Both the position numbers and the translations under genes were made by a program. Source: Chryseolinea soli (GTDB taxonomy: Bacteria > Bacteroidota > Bacteroidia > Cytophagales > Cyclobacteriaceae). From it: a DNA stretch of 64,000 nucleotides. The stretch covers positions 5,704,001 through 5,768,000 of the forward strand of contig NZ_CP032382.1 in NCBI RefSeq assembly GCF_003589925.1, read 5' to 3'. Positions 26,122 to 35,272 of this stretch are shown one piece after another. How positions within the stretch are numbered: position 1 is the first letter of the stretch; each line of letters starts with the position of its first letter. Under the pieces are notes generated by a model. It worked only from the letters and a program-made list of their open reading frames with translations, searched no databases and was not told the DNA's origin.

Positions 26122-29100
26122 ATGAGAAACAAGATCGTTTTCCTCTTCATATTGTTGCTCGCGGCGGCACACCAGCTTGTAGCCGGCCCTAACGCGACGT
26201 TGGGCTACAGTGGAGGGCTGTGCGCGGGCGCACAGGTAGATATTTTTATCAATGGTACGGGTACTGACTGCGGCGCGCCCCTCGTAACCCAGACCAGCAG
26301 TTGGTACTTTAGCCGCCCGCCCAGTTCGGTAACCTACGAAACCTTAACAGCCAACAACTATTACAAGGTGCATGCTACTTGGAACACTTCAGGTGCTGTC
26401 CAAGTCTACGTAAACTACTCGTGCGGTCCCGGACAAGGCAGCAGTGGCTCGTCCGACCGGCTTGACCTGAACATTATCAGTGCGGTAACGCCAAGTGTAA
26501 CCCTGGCAACCAACAACCCCGCGATCTGTCAGAATGCGGGCACGATCGTCCGGCTCACGCCCACGCCCACCAATGGAGGCACGAACCCGACCTATGCCTG
26601 GTACGTGGACAATACGCTGGTGTACACTGGCATGGAAACCTATTATGACTACAACACGGTCAACCTGTCGCCGGGTAGCCATAATGCAAAAGTGGTCATG
26701 ACCAGCAAGTTTGCCTGCCTCACCGTCAATCCGACACCTCCGTCCACCATAACCCCAGCGGACACCTTTTACGTGACACGCAGAAAGATCATGGGTGCCA
26801 ACTTTTTTGCTAACGGGCAGATCTGTGCCAGCGACCCAAACCGTGTTCAAAATGCTTCCGTCAGTGTTTCAAGCGCTGTAGGCAACATTCAATATCGATG
26901 GCTGTATAACGGAAGCCCTGGGGCCTATACGACAAGCAACACCCATGCCTATACAGGCGTGACCGCCGGCAGCTACATCCAGGTGGAGGTGACCAGCGAT
27001 GCGTGGTGTACGAACGCGCAGACGGGTGCGCCATTGTTGGCGCCATTGCCTAACCCATACTACATCAACGTGACCAACGGCACTACGCCCACCATTGACA
27101 TCGTGATCCCCACGGGCAAAAAGAACTATTGTCCCGGGGAGACCATTACGCTAACCTCGTCACAACCCGCCAGTACATATACCTGGAAAAATGGCACAAC
27201 AACGTTGGGGACGACGCAGTCGATCAACATCGTGGTGAGCAGTGATCCCAACGCTCCCGCTACACAATTTACGAGCGGTGACGTGATTTCGCTCGATGTG
27301 ACGGGACTCACTTCGGGAGGCGCTTGCTTGTCCACTACCAGTGCCAGTAATACGACAACGCCTTTGGCCATTGTCGTCAATCCTTTGCCTAACGTTACCA
27401 CTACGCCGGCCTCCGGGAACGTGCGCTTTTGTTCCAACTGCTGGCCACCCCTTTCTGTTCCCAGCGCCGCGAACACCACTTACCAATGGTTCAAGGATGG
27501 GGCGCCCTTGCAGTATGGCACAGGCAATACATACTCAGCCCACCTCGCCGGTGCATACACCGTTACCGCGACTGCACTTTGCACGAGTACGTCGCTGCCG
27601 GTGACCCTGATAAGAAACACATTTCCGGTGGCGGACGCCGGTGTTGACAAATCAGTCGCTTTGCCATTAGCCAGCTTGGTGGTGACCGGGACGGCTTCTG
27701 AGCCGGATACCGATGGAAACATTGCGAGTATGAGTTGGTCGCAGGTGTCGGGCCCGACTGTTACGATGAACAGTTCGGCTTCGGGGACGGGGACACGGAA
27801 TGCAACGTCTACGCTTACGCTTACCAATTTGGTGGCTGGGAATTATGTGTTTCGGCTAAAGGCTACGGATAATCTGACGGATTATGCGATCGATGATGTG
27901 AATGTTTTTATCGCGCCGCCGAATAATTATAATTACGTGCGGACGGAGACTTTAACCACGCCGGTAACGGCGGCGGCAGCAGTAGTGCCCCTTTCCATAG
28001 GCAATCGCCTTGAATCTACGGAATATTATGATGGCTTGGGAAGGCCTATGCAAAGTGTTATCACTCAAGGATCCGCAAGTAAAGACATTGTAACGCCGAG
28101 AGTGTATGATCAATTTGGTCGTGAGGCTTTATTGTATCTTCCTTATAAATCTTCTTCGACTAACGGAGACTATCAGGTCAATCCAGTTGGGACTACAAAT
28201 GCTAATTATACCTCATCCCCGCAGTATGTGTTCTATAATGCTTTGGGGGATAACATTGTCGATGATCAGCGTCCATTTAGCGAGATTAAATTCGATGGAT
28301 CACTGGACCGACCGAGTAAGGAGTACAGGCCGGGAAAAGCATGGGCGCCGACGAGCAGTGGGGGAAACAATAAGTTCATCAAACGCGATCTATTTGTTAA
28401 TGTTCATAGTGTCACGGGAAGTGCCACAGCCGAAAAAGTAATTTGTTGGAGAGTATCCCGAACGGGAGTCATTACTCGGGAAATTCCCAGTGCGGGCGTG
28501 ATAGAAACCGGTGGATATTATAGTAGCAATCAACTGACCATAGCTAGCACACTTGACGAGCATGGGAATGCAGTTAGAGAATATTTCAATCGGAACGGCC
28601 AAAGGGTGCTAAGAAAGGTACAAGTCTATGGAAGTACCTCAGCAAATCTAAATGACGTGAAGCAGTGGACTTTTACCTACTTTTTATATGATGACTACAG
28701 CAATTTAAGGTATATTTTTCAGCCAATGCTGAGTATCGTGCTTCATCAAAATGACACAGTTCTGCCAGCACAGTCAGATATTCAAAAATGGGCATATTAC
28801 TACATCTACGACGGACGCGGTAGGATGATCGAAAAATGGGTGCCAGGCGCAGAGCCAGTGTATTTGGCTTATGATCCTCGCGATAGGTTAGTAATGATCC
28901 AAGATGGAGTACAACGTGCCAAATCGCCGCGCGAATGGACAGTAATTAAATATGATGCGAATAACCGCCCTATTATCACTGCGCTCCTGCCCGATCCTTA
29001 CGGATGGACAAGATCCTTTGTGCAGGATTATATTAATAACTATTACAATAATCTTGCTTCTGGAAAGGCGTGGTATGAAGAACGGGGAAATGATATGCAC

Positions 29101-32100
29101 GGCTATACAAATAAGTCGTTTCCTGACCAATTGTTGTCGACGGAATGTCTAACGGTGACTTATTACGATGACTATGCTTTTAAAAATGCGATTCGTAAAC
29201 CAAGTGACTATGCATATTTGTCAAGTGATATTGTCGGCCTTCCCTCAATTGCGCAACAGTTTGTCAAAGGGCTAGTAACAGGAACCAAGGTGAGGGTTTT
29301 GGACGGGGAAGTTTTTGGTGAGGTTCAGTGGCTGACTTCATATCAATATTACGACGATAAATACAGATTAGTACAGACTGTTTCGGATAATTACAAAGGC
29401 GGCAAAGATCGGATTTCATCACTATACGATTTTGCAAACCTACTCAAAACCAAAACAACACATCAATCCCGTGTCATTACCTGGACGAGCTCATTGAATA
29501 CAAGTATGGAGGGCAACAAGGTAGTAAAAAGCGGAGGATTATCTGATAATTGGGACGCGAGTGCCACCTCAATTGAAACTCTTTCAGCAAATACTTCTGG
29601 CTTTCTGGAGATAACTGCTTCTGAGGAATGGACCTATCGGATGTTTGGGTTGGCTACTCAAAATCCCAACGGAAATCCGGCACTAGTAAACTACGGCCTG
29701 CTTCTTCAGGCTGGAGGTAATTTGGTGAAAGCTGAATCTGGTACGTATACTTCAATAGGTACGTATTGCTCTGGTGATACTTTGCGAATCGAGAGAAGTG
29801 GGGGGCAAATTATCTATAAATTGAATGGTGCGACGTTGGGCTCTCCAACATCGGGCTCCACTACGGCCCTAAACGCTGTTGCCTTATTCTATTCCCAGAA
29901 TTCAAGCATTGCTTATGCAAAATCTTCCTTCGGTAGCTCTGCGATGGTTATTAATAGGGAGATAGAGTATGATCTTTTACAAAGGCCGACCAATCTTTGG
30001 CATCAAGTGAATAATAATACGAAGTATGTTATTAGTCATTTCAACTATAATGATCTGGGTCAAGTAACAGAAAAGCGGTTACATAGCACCAATGCTACAG
30101 CCACAGACGCTAAAGAGAGCATTGACTATCGCTACAATATTAGAGGATGGCTTATATCTATTAACGATCCGGTGTTAAACCCGCGGCTTTTTGCTGAGGT
30201 TTTGAAGACTTATGATCCGACGGTGAATGGCGGCACTGCTCAGTACAACGGAAATATAAGTGAAGTAATCTGGAGAAATGGGGGAAGCTTCAAACAATCC
30301 TATGGTTACTACTATGATACTTTAAACCAATTAAAGGACGCTCGGTACTTTAATTTAGATGTGGCCGGACAAAACGATCGTTATCGAGAGACGATAGGTG
30401 GTGTTAATGCAAAAGGCTACGACTTGAATGGAAATATTTTGAAACTCACTCGAAACGGCAAGAATGGCTCCAATTCATTCGGGTTAATGGACAACCTGGC
30501 ATATTCCTATGTGGGGAATCAATTGGTGAAAGTTGATGATGCCATGGTATTGAATTCCCAAGAGCAAGGATTTAAAGAATTAGTAAAACAGGCTACGGAG
30601 TATTCTTACGATCAAAACGGAAGCATGAGTGCCGACGCGAACAAAGGCGTAAGTTCAATGGCCTACAATTACATGAACCTGCCAAGGAAGGTGATAAAAA
30701 GTTCAACGGATTACATAACCTACGTCTATGATGCTTCCGGGCGAAAATTGTTCCAGCAAATGTTCGGCACAACGGGTAGTCGGCGAACGGACTATGCCGG
30801 GCAATTTATATATCAGAACGATTCACTGAAATTTGCAACGCATGAAGAAGGAAGAGCTGTCTTGACAACATCAACACCTGAATATCAATACGAACTCAAG
30901 GATCACTTGGGTAACGTTAGACTAACCTTCACTACGCTCCAGTCGTCCGAAACGGTGACGGGAACATTGGAGACCGCTAACGCGACTGCGGATCAAAGCA
31001 ATTTTCTAAGGTATGAGTCAGTGCGAAAGGTGCAATCCTCTTTATTCGATCATACTAATGGAACGGCTATCGGCTACGCGCAACGACTGAACGGGTCCGC
31101 TAACGAAAAGTACGGGTTGGCTCGATCGTTAAGCGTTATGCCTGGGGACGTGATCAACATGGAAGTATTCGCGAAATACATTGATACGAACTCGACGAAC
31201 AGAACAGCGGCTTTAAATACGCTACTGGCTCAAATTGCCGCGGGAACGGCGCCTGCTGGTACAGTTGTAGATGGTGGCAGCTATGCTTCGAGTACATCAT
31301 CGTTTCCCTTTGCGGGTCTTTTAAATACATCTGGAAGCACGGGCGGTCCGAAGGCCTACCTTAATTATCTCATTTTCGACAGAAACTATAATTTTAAGTC
31401 GGGAGGCTTTAAGAGGATATCGACAACTCCGAAAGAGACAGGCGGCGACGTGGCCCATGAGCGGCTATTCTTTGACAATATTTCCGTAAATGAAGCTGGA
31501 TACGTTTACATCTATTTGAGCAACGAGGAGACATCTCCAGTTGAAGTATACTTTGACGATTTTAAGGTAACTCAAACGAAGTCGGCGATTGTTCAGCAGG
31601 ATGATTATTATCCATTTGGTCTGGCATTTAACTCTTTCAGGAGAGAAAATTCCATGAAGCAAGACTACAAATTCAATGGTAAAGAATTACAAGATGAATT
31701 GGCGATAAACTGGCTTGACTACGGGGCGCGAATGAACATGCCAGAGGTTGGGCGTTGGACAGCAACTGATCCCTTGGCCGATTTTTTTCCATCCTTGAGC
31801 CCATACTCATTTGCATATAATAATCCCGTTAGATTCATCGATTTCTTTGGGTTATCCAGTGAGGATGTCAATGGTGGTGGTCCAAATTCTCTTAGCCCCA
31901 CAGGCGGGTCTAGTCCAAGAAGCGGTTCAGATAGTGGTGGTGCCGATAGTGGTTCAAGCGGTGCAAGCAGTGGCTCAGGTAATAACTCGGGATCAGAAGT
32001 GCCCTCCGCTGGTTCGAGTCAAACCATAAATGGGTGTCTTTGTGCATCGAATGCGCCATCATTTGGCCCCAATCCAACCGTCGTTCAAATTCATCCAGAA

Positions 32101-32637
32101 ATACCTCAAAGTGACAAATGGGCAACAACAAAGGCTGCCGTTCCCTTCGCAATCACACTTTCGGCAGCTGATGGTCCAATACCGATCGGTGAATTGGCTG
32201 GTGCGGCATTAATGTCCGGTGCAATAGCTTATGATCTCGTTAGGAATATGAATGAAGAAGCTTTTTATTACGCAACCTATATTAAGGTCAACCCCACCAC
32301 TGGAAAGGTCTACGTCGGAAGAACTAGTGGGTATGGCACTCCTTCGTCAATAGTGGCCGACAGAGACAAAAATCATAAAGCATTGGATGACAAAGGCTTT
32401 GGAAAGGCAATACCGTCGACATGGCAAAAGGCATATGTTCCAGGGGGGTATAAAATGAGAGCTGGTGATCCTGCCTATTGGGCTATCAGAGGCAGCGAAC
32501 AATTGCAAATTGAGTATTTTAGATCCAAGGGAATTTCCGGCAACGAATACAATGGCGTAGGTCCGAATAATGACAAACTGAACAAATACATGGAAACAGT
32601 AAAGAAATTTTTTGACTCAATGAAGTTCGAGCTGTGA
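26122..32637 (+). CDS. Polymorphic Rhs-repeat protein with C-terminal GIY-YIG-like nuclease toxin
   Basis: About 2171 residues. Order: signal peptide (MRNKIVFLFILLLAAAHQLV); Ig/PKD-like domains to about residue 600, the last with GVDKSVALPLASLVVTGTAS; a DUF6443-like region from about 602 (RLESTEYYDGLGRPMQSVIT); Rhs/YD repeats with a lectin-like insertion at about 1120-1270; an Rhs core end (ELKDHLGNVRLTF, DDYYPFGLAFNSF, LNWLDYGARM-like); a Ser/Gly linker at about 1915-1970; a hydrophobic pre-toxin segment (DGPIPIGELAGAALM); and a toxin domain from about 2048. The toxin has YYATYIKV, GKVYVGRTSG, DRDKNH and GSEQLQIEYF, matching the Tyr, GIY-YIG, Arg/His and catalytic Glu positions. An in-frame GTG at 26071 overlaps the previous stop, but the ATG at 26122 fits the signal peptide. 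The usual DPxG before the tip reads DFFG. Confidence 0.88.
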   Translation: MRNKIVFLFILLLAAAHQLVAGPNATLGYSGGLCAGAQVDIFINGTGTDCGAPLVTQTSSWYFSRPPSSVTYETLTANNYYKVHATWNTSGAVQVYVNYSCGPGQGSSGSSDRLDLNIISAVTPSVTLATNNPAICQNAGTIVRLTPTPTNGGTNPTYAWYVDNTLVYTGMETYYDYNTVNLSPGSHNAKVVMTSKFACLTVNPTPPSTITPADTFYVTRRKIMGANFFANGQICASDPNRVQNASVSVSSAVGNIQYRWLYNGSPGAYTTSNTHAYTGVTAGSYIQVEVTSDAWCTNAQTGAPLLAPLPNPYYINVTNGTTPTIDIVIPTGKKNYCPGETITLTSSQPASTYTWKNGTTTLGTTQSINIVVSSDPNAPATQFTSGDVISLDVTGLTSGGACLSTTSASNTTTPLAIVVNPLPNVTTTPASGNVRFCSNCWPPLSVPSAANTTYQWFKDGAPLQYGTGNTYSAHLAGAYTVTATALCTSTSLPVTLIRNTFPVADAGVDKSVALPLASLVVTGTASEPDTDGNIASMSWSQVSGPTVTMNSSASGTGTRNATSTLTLTNLVAGNYVFRLKATDNLTDYAIDDVNVFIAPPNNYNYVRTETLTTPVTAAAAVVPLSIGNRLESTEYYDGLGRPMQSVITQGSASKDIVTPRVYDQFGREALLYLPYKSSSTNGDYQVNPVGTTNANYTSSPQYVFYNALGDNIVDDQRPFSEIKFDGSLDRPSKEYRPGKAWAPTSSGGNNKFIKRDLFVNVHSVTGSATAEKVICWRVSRTGVITREIPSAGVIETGGYYSSNQLTIASTLDEHGNAVREYFNRNGQRVLRKVQVYGSTSANLNDVKQWTFTYFLYDDYSNLRYIFQPMLSIVLHQNDTVLPAQSDIQKWAYYYIYDGRGRMIEKWVPGAEPVYLAYDPRDRLVMIQDGVQRAKSPREWTVIKYDANNRPIITALLPDPYGWTRSFVQDYINNYYNNLASGKAWYEERGNDMHGYTNKSFPDQLLSTECLTVTYYDDYAFKNAIRKPSDYAYLSSDIVGLPSIAQQFVKGLVTGTKVRVLDGEVFGEVQWLTSYQYYDDKYRLVQTVSDNYKGGKDRISSLYDFANLLKTKTTHQSRVITWTSSLNTSMEGNKVVKSGGLSDNWDASATSIETLSANTSGFLEITASEEWTYRMFGLATQNPNGNPALVNYGLLLQAGGNLVKAESGTYTSIGTYCSGDTLRIERSGGQIIYKLNGATLGSPTSGSTTALNAVALFYSQNSSIAYAKSSFGSSAMVINREIEYDLLQRPTNLWHQVNNNTKYVISHFNYNDLGQVTEKRLHSTNATATDAKESIDYRYNIRGWLISINDPVLNPRLFAEVLKTYDPTVNGGTAQYNGNISEVIWRNGGSFKQSYGYYYDTLNQLKDARYFNLDVAGQNDRYRETIGGVNAKGYDLNGNILKLTRNGKNGSNSFGLMDNLAYSYVGNQLVKVDDAMVLNSQEQGFKELVKQATEYSYDQNGSMSADANKGVSSMAYNYMNLPRKVIKSSTDYITYVYDASGRKLFQQMFGTTGSRRTDYAGQFIYQNDSLKFATHEEGRAVLTTSTPEYQYELKDHLGNVRLTFTTLQSSETVTGTLETANATADQSNFLRYESVRKVQSSLFDHTNGTAIGYAQRLNGSANEKYGLARSLSVMPGDVINMEVFAKYIDTNSTNRTAALNTLLAQIAAGTAPAGTVVDGGSYASSTSSFPFAGLLNTSGSTGGPKAYLNYLIFDRNYNFKSGGFKRISTTPKETGGDVAHERLFFDNISVNEAGYVYIYLSNEETSPVEVYFDDFKVTQTKSAIVQQDDYYPFGLAFNSFRRENSMKQDYKFNGKELQDELAINWLDYGARMNMPEVGRWTATDPLADFFPSLSPYSFAYNNPVRFIDFFGLSSEDVNGGGPNSLSPTGGSSPRSGSDSGGADSGSSGASSGSGNNSGSEVPSAGSSQTINGCLCASNAPSFGPNPTVVQIHPEIPQSDKWATTKAAVPFAITLSAADGPIPIGELAGAALMSGAIAYDLVRNMNEEAFYYATYIKVNPTTGKVYVGRTSGYGTPSSIVADRDKNHKALDDKGFGKAIPSTWQKAYVPGGYKMRAGDPAYWAIRGSEQLQIEYFRSKGISGNEYNGVGPNNDKLNKYMETVKKFFDSMKFEL

Positions 32638-32698
32638 TTTTTTGATGTTATTTTTGAAAAGCAATAAAAAAGAAAAGCATTTTTTTAAAAAAAATTCT

Positions 32699-33163
32699 AT
32701 GTCGAAGAAATCTTATGAAGAACAGGCAGAGGTTTTAAGCAGGGCGATAGACATCGCTGTTGAAGCATTTAAGAAATTTCGCCCGAAGGATTTTACTGAT
32801 GTTCACCTTGCACATTTTGTTTCTGTTTATGAAGGATATAAAAATGATATCCTAAATCCAAACTACAAATTTAGAACACTAAGCGCACTGGCAGACGCAA
32901 AGAATGACATTTTGATCTATTTTCAGGAGGGTTCCGGTCCGGATGTGAATTTTTTTTGGAAGAGAATAGCCGAAGAAAAAATTGGGTACCAAAGAGTCAA
33001 TAAAATGGCGAAAATACTGAAGCGAAAAAGAATTGCGAATCGAATGGAAATGGATTTTGTGACTGATTGCCTTGTGGCCTATCGGCAGGAAGGACTAATT
33101 AGTGATGAAGAAAGTATAATGTTAGATAAAATGATTTTTGATTTTCAGAAGAAGGGAAAATGA
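32699..33163 (+). CDS. Candidate immunity protein of the Rhs toxin, copy 1
   Basis: 154-residue helical, charged, cytoplasmic protein starting MSKKSYEEQAEVLSRAIDIA; KFRPKDFTDVHLAHFVSVYE and EGSGPDVNFFWKRI are other marks. It begins 61 bases after the toxin stop in AT-rich DNA, the standard place for an immunity gene. It has a close paralog at 33992. I do not recognise a named family, so immunity is inferred from position, size and duplication. The frame is open upstream to 32642, but the leading residues are poly-Lys/Phe-like and the second copy lacks them, so the ATG at 32699 is preferred. Confidence 0.72.
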   Translation: MSKKSYEEQAEVLSRAIDIAVEAFKKFRPKDFTDVHLAHFVSVYEGYKNDILNPNYKFRTLSALADAKNDILIYFQEGSGPDVNFFWKRIAEEKIGYQRVNKMAKILKRKRIANRMEMDFVTDCLVAYRQEGLISDEESIMLDKMIFDFQKKGK

Positions 33164-33226
33164 AATGCGAGAACTTACAATTTATAGAAGGCTGTCATCC
33201 GAACGGTGTGATTTTCTGGGTCGTTC

Positions 33227-33366
33227 ACCTGCGTATCAATACAACTTAAGGATCACTTGAGTAACGTCAGGGTAGCTTTTACAACCCTAACGGAAACAGA
33301 GCTGCTACGGGTATGTTAGAAACCGCGAATGCCACAACTGAGCAAGCCAAATTTTTGCGACAATAG
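33227..33366 (+). pseudogene. Fossil fragment of an Rhs core
   Basis: About 137 bases align with 30876-31011 inside the Rhs gene, which encodes YQYELKDHLGNVRLTF onward to TLETANATADQ. In the fossil the reading is broken by at least one small deletion (after TATCAATAC) and another in the next 40 bases, but LKDHLSNVRVAFTT and TGMLETANATTEQAKFLRQ can be read piecewise. A TAG stop closes it directly before the next ATG. It marks a former Rhs tip displaced to the 3' side of the current toxin and immunity genes. Confidence 0.82.
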
Positions 33367-33903
33367 ATGGACAAATTAATATTAGGATTTATCACAGGGA
33401 TATTATTTGCTGCAGTCGTCAGGCTGCTTGTGATAAACATCAGGGAAAAAAGGGGTCTGCATGAGGCAAAATTTAGGCCAAAACGATTGTCGTCAAAAGC
33501 GCGATACGTACTGCGAAAAGTTGTGTTTGATTTCTCCATTAAGAAATTCAACAGGGATTTTGTTGTGAACATCAAAATTAAAGAATCGATTGTGATGCAA
33601 CTGATCCACCGTGCTCATTTTCCCGAACTCAATATCGAGGAGAGCGATATCGCTTTCGGCATAGCAATTTATATCCCGTTAAAACCGTTAAGTATGGCGC
33701 AAAGACAGAAACTCGAGCGACTTCTAAACGAGGAAGTAGGTAAATTTGTAACAGTAGAACAACCCTTTGCATATTTCTTAGTTGATATCCGGATTGCCGC
33801 CAGGTTTGGCGGGTACCTACTTGCAAGAATATTAAAAGAGATATTTCGTTCTGAAGATGCGGATTTTGAGCTGGCGGATGAAGGCAGTCTACCTTACCGT
33901 TAA
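33367..33903 (+). CDS. Hypothetical membrane-anchored protein, possible immunity protein of a lost toxin
   Basis: 178 residues starting MDKLILGFITGILFAAVVRL, an uncleaved-looking N-terminal helix, followed by a basic segment (REKRGLHEAKFRPKRLSSKAR) and a soluble mixed alpha/beta domain (SDIAFGIAIYIPLKPLSMAQ, FAYFLVDIRIAARFGGYLLA). I do not recognise the family. It starts immediately after the Rhs fossil and lies between the two immunity paralogs, so it may be an immunity gene carried with an earlier toxin tip, or simply cargo. Composition is AT-rich like its neighbours. Confidence 0.6.
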   Translation: MDKLILGFITGILFAAVVRLLVINIREKRGLHEAKFRPKRLSSKARYVLRKVVFDFSIKKFNRDFVVNIKIKESIVMQLIHRAHFPELNIEESDIAFGIAIYIPLKPLSMAQRQKLERLLNEEVGKFVTVEQPFAYFLVDIRIAARFGGYLLARILKEIFRSEDADFELADEGSLPYR

Positions 33904-33991
33904 CTACGAAGGACTAAGGTGGATGTGCCAACATGAAAACTTTGTTGGCATGGCTTTGGTTCTTACCCTTGGAAAGAAGTTGAAATCTATG

Positions 33992-34453
33992 TCGAAGAAA
34001 TCTTATGAAGAACAGGCTGAGGTTTTAAGCAAGGCGATAGACATCGCTATTGAATCGGTTAAGAAGTTTCGCCCGAAGGATCTGAGAGATAGTGATATCG
34101 CGCAATTTATTTCTGTTTATGAGAGTAGTAAGGCAGATATTTTGGATCCAAACTTCAAATTTAAAACGCTCAGAGCGCTCGAAGATACAAAGAATGGGAT
34201 TTTGATCTATTTTCAAGAGGGTTCAGGTCCGGATGTAAATTTCTTTTGGGACAGAATACGCGAAGAAAAAATTGAGTATAAAAGAGTCAATAAAATGGCG
34301 AAAATACTGAAGCGAAAAAGGATTGCAAATCGAATGGAGTTAGATTTTGTCATTGATTGCATTGTGCCCTATCAGCAAGAGGGATTAATTAATGAGGGAG
34401 AAAGTAAAATGTTAAAAAAAATGATTGGTGATTTTGAAAAGAAGGGAAAATGA
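33992..34453 (+). CDS. Candidate immunity protein of the Rhs toxin, copy 2
   Basis: 153-residue paralog of the protein at 32699, starting MSKKSYEEQAEVLSKAIDIA and sharing EGSGPDVNFFW, VNKMAKILKRKRIANRM and the C-terminal DFEKKGK-like tail; most positions match by eye. Similarity continues a few bases past the stop (AATGCGA), so the DNA was duplicated as a block. Differences cluster in the middle (RDSDIAQFISVYESSKADIL here). It may protect against a variant of the same toxin. The frame extends upstream to 33857, but this part overlaps the previous gene and is absent from copy 1. Confidence 0.7.
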   Translation, partial: SKKSYEEQAEVLSKAIDIAIESVKKFRPKDLRDSDIAQFISVYESSKADILDPNFKFKTLRALEDTKNGILIYFQEGSGPDVNFFWDRIREEKIEYKRVNKMAKILKRKRIANRMELDFVIDCIVPYQQEGLINEGESKMLKKMIGDFEKKGK

Positions 34454-34621
34454 AATGCGATTATGGAGCCACCTAATGTATTTTTGTGAGTTTGAGACAA
34501 GTTGTTCCGAAATAGAACTAACGCGAATCTTTTTAATAAGCTTGCACGTTGGCACGTAATTGATAATTATGAATAAAAAGAGGTTAACGGCTATGAAAAT
34601 CTCTGCCATTCTGATTTTGGC

Positions 34622-35128
34622 TCAGGCTAATTGAATAGGTTCGGTTGAAGAATTGTCAAAAATGACAGTCTCCAGTACAATATTGTATGCCTTTAACCTT
34701 GCAATGAGTTTGTCTTTATCCGCATCTTCATCAAGACAGATCTTTTCTCCTTCAACAGTCTTTAAAAAAGCTTTGTAGTACTTATGGTGAATGTCTATTG
34801 ACCGCGTAAGTTGTCTAAAGGTCTGAACATCATTTACCCGGTTTATAAAGATCTTTTCCAATCCTGAGAATTTATATTTGTCAAGGTAGACATTCCCAAA
34901 AATCCAAAACCCCTCCCGGATTTCTTGCCTGTCCATGTCCACGACAACGATCTTCCTACCTACCCAGATGACCACTGCAATAAGGTTCGAAATTATATAG
35001 ACTTGTAGACCAACGTCAAAAAAAGTAAGCGAAACCACCTTGTAAAGGGTTGCTAGAAATATCAGTAAACCGATGATCTTGACCCAAATTGGGGAAAGAT
35101 CCTTTTTAAGAGTAACGACTTTTTTCAT
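34622..35128 (-). CDS. Hypothetical membrane protein
   Basis: 168 residues from MKKVVTLKKDLSPIWVKIIG. Two hydrophobic segments lie near the N-terminus (IIGLLIFLATLYKVVSL and VYIISNLIAVVIWVG), followed by a soluble C-terminal domain of about 100 residues (VVVDMDRQEIREGFWIFGNV ... EGEKICLDEDADKDKLIARL). This form resembles small bacterial PH-like membrane proteins, but I cannot assign a family. An upstream ATG at 35209 adds 27 residues without a clear signal. The gene is AT-rich and sits at the edge of the Rhs island, convergent with the second immunity gene. Confidence 0.55.
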   Translation of the reverse strand: MKKVVTLKKDLSPIWVKIIGLLIFLATLYKVVSLTFFDVGLQVYIISNLIAVVIWVGRKIVVVDMDRQEIREGFWIFGNVYLDKYKFSGLEKIFINRVNDVQTFRQLTRSIDIHHKYYKAFLKTVEGEKICLDEDADKDKLIARLKAYNIVLETVIFDNSSTEPIQLA

Positions 35129-35272
35129 GCTTGCATTTGTAATGACGAATGTACGAAGCGGGACACAATTGACGAAGATATGATCTTTGGCGTGATCATA
35201 ATGTTTCATGCCATTGTGGAAATGGAATTACTTCGTGACTGTTTTTTCTTAAATAAGGAGAAAGACAACGGT

